DNA of 64,000 bases, taken from NCBI RefSeq assembly GCF_014596745.1, contig NZ_JABTCF010000001.1, forward strand, positions 682,001 through 746,000. The letters are read 5' to 3'. The translations under genes and the position numbers were made by a program. Below are positions 47,229-55,792 of this stretch, piece by piece. The notes below the pieces were generated by a model, which was not told where the DNA came from, made no database searches, and saw only the letters and a program-made list of their open reading frames with translations. Position 1 is the first letter of the stretch. Each line of letters begins with the position of its first letter. This DNA is from Maribacter aquimaris. Its GTDB lineage: Bacteria; Bacteroidota; Bacteroidia; Flavobacteriales; Flavobacteriaceae.

Positions 47229-47294
47229 GTTAATATTCCATGTAAAAACAGCAAAATAGAAGAAACATATGTTTCCCGGTATAGACTATATTTA
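47229..47294 (+). promoter_or_regulatory. Island operator and promoter, esterase gene
   Basis: GTTAATATT (47229-47237) and AGCAAAATA (47250-47258), period 21 bp; 28 bp later TATATTTA (47287-47294). The 18 bp from 47229 are identical to those at 53377, GTTAATATTCCATGTAAA. Confidence 0.55.
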
Positions 47295-47386
47295 GAATTC
47301 GAAATGAGCTTTTGAACTTCCCTGAATTCGACCGAATGGGAAAATAATTTTCAAATATTAAAGCAATAAAAAAAAGGAAAAACCGA

Positions 47387-48537
47387 ATGGGAAAGTTATT
47401 TATTTATCTGTTTTTTACGACTGTGTTCCTAAATGCACAAAATGATATGTTGTGCCAAGGAGACTATTGGACGGAAGATGAAGCCAATTTGAAGATGAAG
47501 GAATTTGCCTCGCAATGGAATGACCGTCAATCTTGGGAAAAACGGGCCGATATGATTCGCACAGGGATTATTACAGGTCTGAAATTGGATAAAATGCCAC
47601 AAATCAAAGGTAATTTCAATCCGATTATCCGGGACAAGAAAGTAATGGATGGTTATTCCGTTGAAAATATTGCCATCGAAAGCTTTCCCGGATTTTATAT
47701 CACCGGCAACCTATACCGACCCAATGACCCCGACAAAAAAATGCAGCCATTCTTTCCCCCCATGGTCATTTATCGGACAAGCGCTTAAAGGAGGATGTAC
47801 AAACCCGGTGTGCCGTACTGGCCCGTATGGGTGCTATTGTATTTGCTTACGATATGGTCGGTTATGCCGAATCGACACAGGTAACGCACAAAATGCCGAT
47901 TGCCTTATTGTTACAAACCTGGAACAGCAAACGGGTACTCGAATACCTCCTCTCCCGATCCGACGTAGACCCTGAACGGATCGGAATGACCGGGGGCTCT
48001 GGAGGGGGCACACAAACCTTTGTGCTGGCCGCCATCGACAACCGTATAAAAGTCGCTGCACCAACCGTTCAGGTTTCTGCCCATTTCTTTGGAGGTTGTG
48101 TCTGTGAAAGTGGTATGCCCATCCATAAAAGTGCCCACCATCAGACCAATAATGTCGAAATTGCCGCACTTTGCGCGCCAAGACCCCTTTTGCTTATTTC
48201 AAACGGATCGGATTGGACAAGGAATACACCGCGGATCGAATACCCCTATATTCAGAAAGTATATGCCTTGTACAATGCAGAGCATAAGGTTGAGAATGTG
48301 CATTTGCCTATGGAAAAACATGATTACGGACCCTCGAAACGTGCAGCGGCTTATATGTTCTTTGCCTACCGTCTCCAATTGGACAAGGGTAAAGTCACCA
48401 TTACAACCGGGGTTCAAGAGGATTTTGTTACGATTTTACCCCAAGATGACCTAAAAGTGTTTACGAAAACCCATCCAAGGCCTGAAAATGCCATAATGGG
48501 AGATCAGGCCATCATGGATTATTTGGGAATCCATTAA
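47387..48537 (+). pseudogene. Acetylxylan-esterase-like alpha/beta hydrolase, frameshifted
   Basis: One gene split in two frames. The 5' part (47387-47788) has a signal peptide and runs to [18 protein letters not shown]6 tract at 47756-47761 then shifts it out of frame to an early stop. The 3' part continues in the next frame as [19 protein letters not shown], with [16 protein letters not shown], the nucleophile motif [24 protein letters not shown] (Asp) and PMEKHDYG (His). Adding one C to the run restores a protein of about 384 aa. Either the gene is broken, the run is slippage-prone and phase-variable, or the base was missed in sequencing. The operator upstream is intact. Confidence 0.88.
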
Positions 48538-48591
48538 AAGGGGCCTGTAGCATAGGGTCCAATGACTCCAAATTCAAAAGAAAAACATAAT

Positions 48592-48629
48592 TGGGTATAG
48601 GGTTAACTATGAATATGACCCTATACCCA
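48592..48629. repeat. Perfect 12-bp inverted repeat between convergent genes
   Basis: TGGGTATAGGGT (48592-48603) and its exact complement (48618-48629) with a 14-nt loop. It lacks a T run on either side, so it is not a standard terminator, but its place between two convergent genes suggests transcript-end processing or termination in both directions. Confidence 0.55.
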
Positions 48630-48714
48630 GTTAGGTCACCCTATTGTCCTATTAGCGTGGTTCCCACAAAATGTATCATCACCATGGGTTACTCCATATT
48701 TATTCTCTTTACGT

Positions 48715-49695
48715 TTATCCTTGCCCGGCCTCGATTCCTTTGTTTGCTGTTTTCAAGCGTTCATTTTCCCATCCATGATCGACATATTCCCATGTGAAGT
48801 CATCGCCTTGCACTTTAATCCTCATAAAACCTTCTTTGGTATTGTGTCTTCGGCCTTTCCATCCGTTTCCGGCAATAGAGCCACCGGTTAAAAAATGGAA
48901 TCGGTCATTTACAAATCCATATTCCTTCCAATGGATATGCCCCTGCAACACCAATTTTAAATTGTAACCTTCCAACATCCTAAACACTTCAAAGCCGTTG
49001 CCCACCGTACGGCTTCCCTTACTTCCATTCAATTGTGAATAAGCACATATCATAGGAATGTGGGTGGTTATTACGATTGGGGTTGATGGATCAACTTTGC
49101 TAAGGTCTTTCGCCAACCACTGCAATTGCTCTTTATGGAAAACACCTTTGTACCGCTTGTTCTCCGTTACATCCAACGAATTCAAAGTGATAAAATGCCA
49201 ACCCTTATGATCAAACGAATAATAGGTATCCCCGAAATGCCGTTCCCACATGCCATATTTATAATCGGGATGGTTTTCATCTTCTGGGCTTTCTTCATAA
49301 ATGCCGAACAGATCATGGTTTCCGATACAATTATAAATCGGCATTTTAAACCCCTTGCACATATCCTTGTACAAGTTGAACAGCGCTTCACTCTTTTCAT
49401 AATTACCCCGCATAACATCATAAACAAGGTCGCCACCCGTAATTACAAAATCCGGGTTCAATCCATTCACCTTATCGATGGCCATCTGAAAGCCTTTTGG
49501 GGCATTCATCTCCGGTTTGATATGGATATCGGTCAAAAAAGCGAATTCAAAAGTATTTTCATCTAATTTTTCGTCTGGTTTTTCAGCAGTTTTCTGACAG
49601 GAAATCGGCAAGAAAGGAATCGAGGCCGCTGCCAATCCCGTGCGGAACAAGAAGGATCTTCTTCCCAAACCATCTTTATTACGGTCTTTCATCAA
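48715..49695 (-). CDS. Tat-exported metallophosphoesterase
   Basis: 326 aa with a twin-arginine, lipobox-like leader (GRRSFLFRTGLAAASIPFLP, then ISC). Calcineurin-type motifs: LTDIHIKPE, TGGDLVYD, CIGNHDLFG, TTHIPMI and LQGHIHWKEYG. It lacks the fibronectin-like domain of the purple-acid-phosphatase types in this island and resembles smaller phosphodiesterases. Starts 54 bp after the 2-hydroxyacid dehydrogenase gene. Fourth metallophosphatase in the window. Confidence 0.9.
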   Translation of the reverse strand: MMKDRNKDGLGRRSFLFRTGLAAASIPFLPISCQKTAEKPDEKLDENTFEFAFLTDIHIKPEMNAPKGFQMAIDKVNGLNPDFVITGGDLVYDVMRGNYEKSEALFNLYKDMCKGFKMPIYNCIGNHDLFGIYEESPEDENHPDYKYGMWERHFGDTYYSFDHKGWHFITLNSLDVTENKRYKGVFHKEQLQWLAKDLSKVDPSTPIVITTHIPMICAYSQLNGSKGSRTVGNGFEVFRMLEGYNLKLVLQGHIHWKEYGFVNDRFHFLTGGSIAGNGWKGRRHNTKEGFMRIKVQGDDFTWEYVDHGWENERLKTANKGIEAGQG

Positions 49696-49749
49696 TAAGG
49701 TATTTATTCAACATATGTCGGAGTATTAGAAATGGAAAACCCATTCGGA

Positions 49750-50712
49750 TCAATTCACTTTATTCATAGGATTCCCCTGTAGGTATGCGTTAAGATTATC
49801 GATAGCCAAATTCAGCAACCTAGCCCTGGATTCCTTCGAGGCCCATGCAATATGCGGGGTAATGATACAGTTTTTCGCCTTTAATAGCGGGTTGTCCGCT
49901 TCAATGGGTTCCGTCGATACCACATCAATGGCCGCACCGGCGACTTTTCCAAGATCCAAGGCTTCCTTTAAATCCTTTTCGACAACCAACTGTCCCCTGG
50001 CTGTATTTATGAGCATTACACCTTCCTTCATTTTAGTTATGTTGGTCGCATTTATAATTCCCTCGGTATCAGGAGTCAATGGACAGTGTAGACTAATAAC
50101 ATCCGATTCCGTCAATAGCCCATCCATATCAACATACTTACAGGTCGATGTTTCCAATTCGGGCCGCCTACGGCTACCAGAGGCTAAAATATTCATTCCA
50201 AAGGCCTCGGCTAATTTGGCGGTTGCCCTGCCTATCCGTCCAAAACCAATAATCCCCATGGTTTTTCCTTCCAGTTCGATCAAGGGATAGTTCCAAAAGC
50301 TAAAATCCTTGCTCTTCATCCATGCCCCCTGTTTTACGGCACGATTGTGTTCACCAACATGATGGCATATCTCAAGAAGTAAGGCTATCGTCATTTGAGC
50401 TACCGCAGTGGTACCGTAGGTGGGTACATTGGTGACCGTTATACCCAAATCTTTTGTCGCCTGCACATCGACTACATTATACCCTGTAGCCAAAACCCCA
50501 ACATATTTTAAAGATGGCGCCTTTTCAAGGACTTCTTTTGGCAAAGGTGTTTTATTGGTGAAAATGACCTCGGCATTACCAATGGCATCCACGATTACCG
50601 CATTGGAGAATTCGGTTCTATCGTATACCGTCAATTCGCCCAAAGCCTCCAATTTTTCCCAGCTCAAATCACCCGGGTTCAAAGTATACCCATCAAGAAC
50701 TACTATTTTCAT
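49750..50712 (-). CDS. D-2-hydroxyacid dehydrogenase
   Basis: Cytosolic NAD(P)-dependent dehydrogenase, 320 aa, of the glycerate dehydrogenase / hydroxypyruvate reductase type. NAD site GIIGFGRIGRATA; catalytic Arg in NTARGQLV, Glu in VSTEPIE, His in TPHIAWAS. It would interconvert a 2-keto acid and a D-2-hydroxy acid, a natural last step for the product of an aldolase or of sugar-acid breakdown. Behind an island operator with a perfect -7 box and divergent from GH92. Confidence 0.92.
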   Translation of the reverse strand: MKIVVLDGYTLNPGDLSWEKLEALGELTVYDRTEFSNAVIVDAIGNAEVIFTNKTPLPKEVLEKAPSLKYVGVLATGYNVVDVQATKDLGITVTNVPTYGTTAVAQMTIALLLEICHHVGEHNRAVKQGAWMKSKDFSFWNYPLIELEGKTMGIIGFGRIGRATAKLAEAFGMNILASGSRRRPELETSTCKYVDMDGLLTESDVISLHCPLTPDTEGIINATNITKMKEGVMLINTARGQLVVEKDLKEALDLGKVAGAAIDVVSTEPIEADNPLLKAKNCIITPHIAWASKESRARLLNLAIDNLNAYLQGNPMNKVN

Positions 50713-50781
50713 TTAAATCTATTTTTCTCAAAAGAACCATTATCCCCTGCCCAAAACAGTTGTTTTAAAATGGCTTCTTTA

Positions 50782-50847
50782 CAAATATAAGGCTTAAGAC
50801 ATTCCTGCTATTTCCGCTATCTTATCCCATTTACATGTTATTTTAAC
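50782..50847 (-). promoter_or_regulatory. Island operator and promoter, dehydrogenase operon
   Basis: On the minus strand: GTTAAAATA (50847-50839) and GATAAGATA (50826-50818), period 21 bp, then perfect -7 box TATATTTG (50789-50782) after 28 bp. The first 18 bp match the element at 47229 at 15 positions. Confidence 0.55.
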
Positions 50848-50849
50848 TA

Positions 50850-50877
50850 TTGGATTATTTTCACTAAATTATCTTTG
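50850..50877 (+). promoter_or_regulatory. Promoter of the GH92 gene
   Basis: TTG at 50850-50852, 17 bp, then TATCTTTG at 50870-50877, a perfect match to the Bacteroidota -7 consensus. The ATG is 70 bp downstream. The divergent operator lies directly upstream, so one bound activator could affect both sides. Confidence 0.5.
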
Positions 50878-50935
50878 TTAAGCAGGTAATATTCTTTAGG
50901 TGACTAAAAAATAACCTCAACAAAACTTTAAAACC

Positions 50936-50940
50936 GGAGG
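50936..50940 (+). promoter_or_regulatory. Strong Shine-Dalgarno, GH92
   Basis: GGAGG six bases before the ATG at 50947. Such a complete Shine-Dalgarno is rare in this phylum and fixes the start. Confidence 0.6.
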
Positions 50941-50946
50941 ATTCCC

Positions 50947-53319
50947 ATGAAAAATTTACTGAACCTGATATATCCACTTACGTTTTCACTGTTCTTTGCA
51001 TGTACCCAGATCGGTTATACGCAGGCCAAGACGCCCAGTGCGTATGTCGACCCCTTTATTGGTACCGACTTTTTTGGACACACCTATCCCGGTGCAGCAT
51101 TGCCCAATGCACTTGTGCATTTAAGTCCGGATGTATATACCGAGGGATGGACCTATTGTGCAGGTTATATCTATGCTGAAAGTTCAATCATGGGTTTTAG
51201 CCACACCCACTGGAGTGGTGTTGGCATGGTCAATGGTGGCGAGATATTACTGATGCCAACGGTGAACCAAAAACTACAGATCGTACCGGGTTCCTTGGAG
51301 AATCCGGATGCAGGGTATCGCTCACGATTCGACCACTCCGAAGAGCGTGCCACACCGGGCTATTACACGGTAAAACTTAAGGATTATGATATTAACGTTG
51401 AGCTAACGGCAACCCAACGGGCTGGTTTTCATCGTTATACATTCCCAGAATCAAAGAATTCACGCATTATTTTGGATGTCGGCCATCAAATCGGGGATAT
51501 GACCCAGGGCGAACTTTCAGAACTCAAGATTGTCGATGACCACCGTATTGAAGGTGCGAAAGGTGCAGGGTTAGGGAAAGTATATTTTGTTGCTGAGTTC
51601 AGCAAGCCCTTTTTATATTATGGCACTTTTGACGCCACTTATAAGACCCCTGAATCCAATGGCAGTATTTTCCCATACAAAAATGCCGAAGTAGGTGATA
51701 AAATAGGGGCATTTGTACAATACCACACTGTAAAAGACGAACAGGTATTGGTAAAAGTAGGCCTTTCCTACACCAGTATTGAAGGTGCTCGAAGAAACCT
51801 CCAACAGGAAATACCTGACTGGGATTTTGACGGTGTAAGGGAAAACGCAAAAAAAATATGGAACAAAGAGCTTTCAAAGATCACCGTTAAAGGAGGCTCA
51901 GAAGGCCAAAAACAGATTTTCACCACCGCACTCTACCGATCTCTGTTGGCACAATATATCTCGCAGGATGTCGATGGCAAATATTTTGGTTCGGATGGAA
52001 AAATACACGAAGCCAAGGACTTCGATTTTTATGGGTCTTTTTCATGTTGGGACACTTACCGAACCCAGCACCCCTTACTTACCCTTGTGGCTCCTGAACA
52101 CGTAAATGACTATATCAAATCGATCGCGGCAAAGGTCGAAAATTATGGATGGTTACCCGCCCAACACTTTTTAAACGTCTATGGGGAGTCAATGGTCGGC
52201 GATCACCTGATCCCGATTATTGTGGATGCCTATTTTAAAGGATATCGCGATTTCGATGTTAACCTATTATACAAAGCGATGAGAAAAAAAGCTTTGGAAC
52301 TGCCCAAGTCCCCCATTTCGCAAGATATGGGACGCTCGGGGTTGACTTATTATCTTGAAAAAGGATATGCCCCCATCGATAAGGTGACTGAAGCTGTACC
52401 CAATACCCTTGAATTAGCCTATGACGATTGGTGTATTGCCCAATTGGCCAAAGCGCTTAACAAACCAAAGGACTATACGCTATTCATGAAACGGGCCAAC
52501 AATTACAAGAATGTATGGGACTCCGAAACCCAATTCATGCGACCCAAAAAATATGATGGGACATGGCTCCCTGAAATCGGTGACAACAAGCAGGAAATCA
52601 TCAAGAATGGTGACCACAGTTATTACAAATACTTTGACCCCTTATTGGTTGGTCGACGCCCCAACCGCCACTATACCGAATCGAATGCCTGGCAATATAT
52701 ATGGTCGGTACAACATGACCCTCAAGGACTCATATCCCTTTTCGGGAACAAAAAAGCGTTTATCGCCAAACTCGATACCTTTTTTGAGATGAGTCCGGTT
52801 ATCAGTCCACCAAAGTATGTAGGTGTGGTCGGCACCATAGGGCAATATGTCCATGGCAACCAACCTTCACATCATGTTGCCTATTTATACAATTATGCCG
52901 GCCAACCCTGGAAAACACAGTTCAGGGCCCGGCAAGTAATGGAGGAAATGTACCGAATAGGTCCTGGTGGCCTCCCGGGAAATGAGGATATGGGTTCACT
53001 TTCATCCTGGTATGTATTAAGTGCCATGGGTATTTACCCAATGGCCCCAGGAAATGGAATGTATACGATAGGCAGTCCACTTTTTGATGAATTGAGTCTA
53101 CACTCCGCAGAAAACAAGACTTTTACGGTACGCACCCTAAACAATTCCAAGGATAACGTATACATCCAATCAGCTACCTTCAACGGTAAACCTTTCAACA
53201 GAACATGGATTACCCATGAGGAAATTATCAAAGGAGGTGTACTTCAGTTTAAGATGGGACCACGGCCAAATACGAAATGGGGTACGGACAAAATACCTAC
53301 ATCCGTATTACCTAACTAG
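50947..53319 (+). CDS. GH92-family alpha-mannosidase
   Basis: 790 aa, calcium-dependent inverting exo-alpha-mannosidase family. Leader with a possible lipobox (FSLFFACTQ). The N-terminal domain has SAYVDPFIGTDFFGHTYPGA and SIMGFSHTHWSGVG. The catalytic domain has FYGSFSCWDTYRTQHPLL, IPIIVDAYFKGYRDFD and the signature GNEDMGSLSSWYVLSAMGIY, with the catalytic Glu in GNED. Members cut alpha-1,2, -1,3, -1,4 or -1,6 mannosides, often from N-glycans or mannans. The family call is firm; the linkage is not predictable. Leads a plus-strand unit with two PAT genes, though the next gene has its own operator. Confidence 0.96.
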   Translation: MKNLLNLIYPLTFSLFFACTQIGYTQAKTPSAYVDPFIGTDFFGHTYPGAALPNALVHLSPDVYTEGWTYCAGYIYAESSIMGFSHTHWSGVGMVNGGEILLMPTVNQKLQIVPGSLENPDAGYRSRFDHSEERATPGYYTVKLKDYDINVELTATQRAGFHRYTFPESKNSRIILDVGHQIGDMTQGELSELKIVDDHRIEGAKGAGLGKVYFVAEFSKPFLYYGTFDATYKTPESNGSIFPYKNAEVGDKIGAFVQYHTVKDEQVLVKVGLSYTSIEGARRNLQQEIPDWDFDGVRENAKKIWNKELSKITVKGGSEGQKQIFTTALYRSLLAQYISQDVDGKYFGSDGKIHEAKDFDFYGSFSCWDTYRTQHPLLTLVAPEHVNDYIKSIAAKVENYGWLPAQHFLNVYGESMVGDHLIPIIVDAYFKGYRDFDVNLLYKAMRKKALELPKSPISQDMGRSGLTYYLEKGYAPIDKVTEAVPNTLELAYDDWCIAQLAKALNKPKDYTLFMKRANNYKNVWDSETQFMRPKKYDGTWLPEIGDNKQEIIKNGDHSYYKYFDPLLVGRRPNRHYTESNAWQYIWSVQHDPQGLISLFGNKKAFIAKLDTFFEMSPVISPPKYVGVVGTIGQYVHGNQPSHHVAYLYNYAGQPWKTQFRARQVMEEMYRIGPGGLPGNEDMGSLSSWYVLSAMGIYPMAPGNGMYTIGSPLFDELSLHSAENKTFTVRTLNNSKDNVYIQSATFNGKPFNRTWITHEEIIKGGVLQFKMGPRPNTKWGTDKIPTSVLPN

Positions 53320-53376
53320 AAAACTTCAATTATTCTAACACTATATAGGTATATATTACCATCATTATTTTAAAAG

Positions 53377-53441
53377 GTTAATATTCCATGTAAACCTTGT
53401 AAAATATAGGTGGTAATGTACTTATAAAATAGGTTTATTTG
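53377..53441 (+). promoter_or_regulatory. Island operator and promoter, PAT-C/PAT-D genes
   Basis: GTTAATATT (53377-53385) and TGTAAAATA (53398-53406), period 21 bp; 27 bp later TTTATTTG (53434-53441). The ATG is at 53520. The 18 bp from 53377 repeat exactly at 47229. Confidence 0.55.
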
Positions 53442-53519
53442 TTTTGAATGTTATACAGTGTTTTGCTTTACCGTATATCAACATCATTAACAAATAACCA
53501 TCCTAACCTCATAGCTATT

Positions 53520-55751
53520 ATGAAAAAGATCAATCAATACTGCATTTTGATGATTTCACTTCTCGTGGTTTCCTGTAACAACCCCGATAAGGAAAAAGAA
53601 CAAACATCCTCAATGCCTATATATGAAGACATCCCTTATCTTCAAGATTATAGCATAAAATACAATTGGACCCAAGATCAGGACATATCCAAGGTATATA
53701 TGGATAGGAATGGCGTAATCCAGGTGCTTTCTACAGAAGGAATTCTACGCACCCATGATGGGCAATTTTTATATCCCGGCACCCTGCTGAAAGACAAAAC
53801 ATATCGCCCGCTTACCGATAAGCAAATAAGTGGACTTACCCTGTATGAAAACCAATTTGTCTATTTAGATGATAAGGCGGTTTTCAGTAATGCATGGGCA
53901 GGCAGCCTTTATCTTCCGCACAAGCTGCCCAAGGCCCATATTTTGGCTGCTGGATCCGATTTCGATTTTCTGATCAGTGATGGCAAGTCCCTTCAATTTC
54001 TATCAAAGGATAAGGCCCCTTGGGAAGGAGCAATCGATGATCGCCTTTTGGACATACGGTACCATGCCGTGAATAAAACTTTTTGGATTTTAGGAACGCA
54101 CAGTATTTCAAGTTTTGATGCAACCACCAACACTTTAAAGACAACACAACAAGAACAACAATTGACTGCATTGGCCCTACAAGGTGACCATTTGGTCATA
54201 GGTACTTCAAATGGTTATTTTGAACTCGATCCCAAAACGGCAACAAAGGTTGGTTCTTTGCAAAACAAACTACCGGCTACCGATATTACTTATATCGAAA
54301 CCATCGACAATCACCTTTGGTTTGGATCTTCTGAAGGCGCCTTCAAATTACGTGATGATGGTAAATTCGATTACTACTACGGAAAGCGTTGGTTGCCCAA
54401 CAACCATGTAAAACATATATCCAAAGGAAATGATAACTCCATCTTGATTTTGACCGATACCGGTCTGGGTCAAATCGTTTTCGAAGAAATGACCCTTTTT
54501 GACAAGGCCGAATATTATGAAAAACAAGTAAGGGACCGTCATATCCGTTTAGGCTTCAATGCCTCTTTGGTCGATATGGATAATGGAAATATTGATACCG
54601 GACGACTTTCGGATTCCGATAATGACGGACTATGGACAACCATGTATCTCGCAGGGGAGGTTTTTCGCTATGCGGTGACCCAATCAGATGATGCCTTACA
54701 GAATTGCAGGGAATCCATGGAGGCTATGGAGCGATTGTTCAGTATCAATCCAGTTCCTGGGTTCCCCTCGCGTTCCTTTGAGCGTAGTGGGTATATCGAC
54801 AAATTGCACGACCCGGACCGATGGCAACACTCCAACGACCCGGAGTGGGATTGGAAATCGACCACCAGTAGCGATGAGGCTATCGGTCATATTTTTGCCT
54901 ACGGTGTCATGGCCGAATTGATGGATAATGATTTGAAAGATCGTGCCATAACCCTTATTGACACCTTGATGAGTCATATCGTCCGCAATGACTTGTACAT
55001 GGTCGATTTTGATGGAAAACCTACCACTTGGGGCAAATGGAACCCCGATTACGTAAATGCCAGACCCAAAATGGTGGGCGATCGAAAAATAAACTCTTCC
55101 AATATTATTGGTATGCTACAGACTGCCTATCATTTCACAGGAAAGGAAAAATATAAGGAAAAAGCCTTCGACCTGATGAATAACCATGGCTATCTCGAAA
55201 ACCTTATGTGGCCGATGAAAGATGTAGCCCCTGCCCCTGACGATGCCGACGACTGGAGTAAAATGTTATCGGAATCATGGAACCATTCCGATGATGAAAT
55301 GTATTTTGTAGGATATTGGGGATTATACAACTATGCTTTGAATGACACGCTTAAAACAAAATTCAAAGCATCCATTCTTGACCATTGGGAGGCTGAACGA
55401 CCCGAAAAAGAAGGAGCATGGAACATTATCACCGCATTGACCGGTACTTCCGAATTTGACCTTGACGAGGCCGTATGGTACCTCAAAGAGCATCCCATGG
55501 ATATGATCTCCTGGGATATCAAAAACAGCCATAGAAAGGATTTGGATTTCATAGCGCCCAATTTTAGGGAGCAGACTACCGCCGAAGTACTTCCCCCTGA
55601 CGAAAGAAAGGTACAGCGCCATAATGGCAATATGTTTCGATTGGATAAAATCGGAAATGATGGTGGGGAAGAATATTCGGCCGGCGATATTTGGTTGCTT
55701 CCCTATTGGATGGGAAGATATTTGGGAGTAATAAGCGAACCCCAAGAATAG
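53520..55751 (+). CDS. PAT family protein C: propeller plus alpha-rich domain, lipoprotein
   Basis: Start at 53520 gives a lipoprotein signal (YCILMISLLVVSC). 743 aa. Like PAT-A it opens with YEDIPYLQDYSIKYNW, and the two align along their length. Propeller segment LWFGSSEGAFKLRDDGKFDY, then KRWLPNNHVKHI. C-terminal motifs: SDSDNDGLWTTMYLAGEVFRY, GFPSRSFERSGY, KSTTSSDEAIGHIF, DGKPTTWGKWNP, SWNHSDDEMYF, MDMISWDIKNSHRKDL and LLPYWMGRY. So A and C form one subgroup. Followed 41 bp later by PAT-D. Unknown activity; secreted enzyme most likely. Confidence 0.85.
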   Translation: MKKINQYCILMISLLVVSCNNPDKEKEQTSSMPIYEDIPYLQDYSIKYNWTQDQDISKVYMDRNGVIQVLSTEGILRTHDGQFLYPGTLLKDKTYRPLTDKQISGLTLYENQFVYLDDKAVFSNAWAGSLYLPHKLPKAHILAAGSDFDFLISDGKSLQFLSKDKAPWEGAIDDRLLDIRYHAVNKTFWILGTHSISSFDATTNTLKTTQQEQQLTALALQGDHLVIGTSNGYFELDPKTATKVGSLQNKLPATDITYIETIDNHLWFGSSEGAFKLRDDGKFDYYYGKRWLPNNHVKHISKGNDNSILILTDTGLGQIVFEEMTLFDKAEYYEKQVRDRHIRLGFNASLVDMDNGNIDTGRLSDSDNDGLWTTMYLAGEVFRYAVTQSDDALQNCRESMEAMERLFSINPVPGFPSRSFERSGYIDKLHDPDRWQHSNDPEWDWKSTTSSDEAIGHIFAYGVMAELMDNDLKDRAITLIDTLMSHIVRNDLYMVDFDGKPTTWGKWNPDYVNARPKMVGDRKINSSNIIGMLQTAYHFTGKEKYKEKAFDLMNNHGYLENLMWPMKDVAPAPDDADDWSKMLSESWNHSDDEMYFVGYWGLYNYALNDTLKTKFKASILDHWEAERPEKEGAWNIITALTGTSEFDLDEAVWYLKEHPMDMISWDIKNSHRKDLDFIAPNFREQTTAEVLPPDERKVQRHNGNMFRLDKIGNDGGEEYSAGDIWLLPYWMGRYLGVISEPQE

Positions 55752-55792
55752 AATTAAGCGACCCGGAGTACCTTAAAAAAACAAACCCTTCA

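Noticed and set aside
47387-47788. A separate 133-aa protein followed by a separate 236-aa hydrolase
   Set aside because: The two pieces are the N- and C-terminal parts of one esterase and become continuous with a single added C; the first lacks a nucleophile and the second lacks a signal peptide and the first strands.
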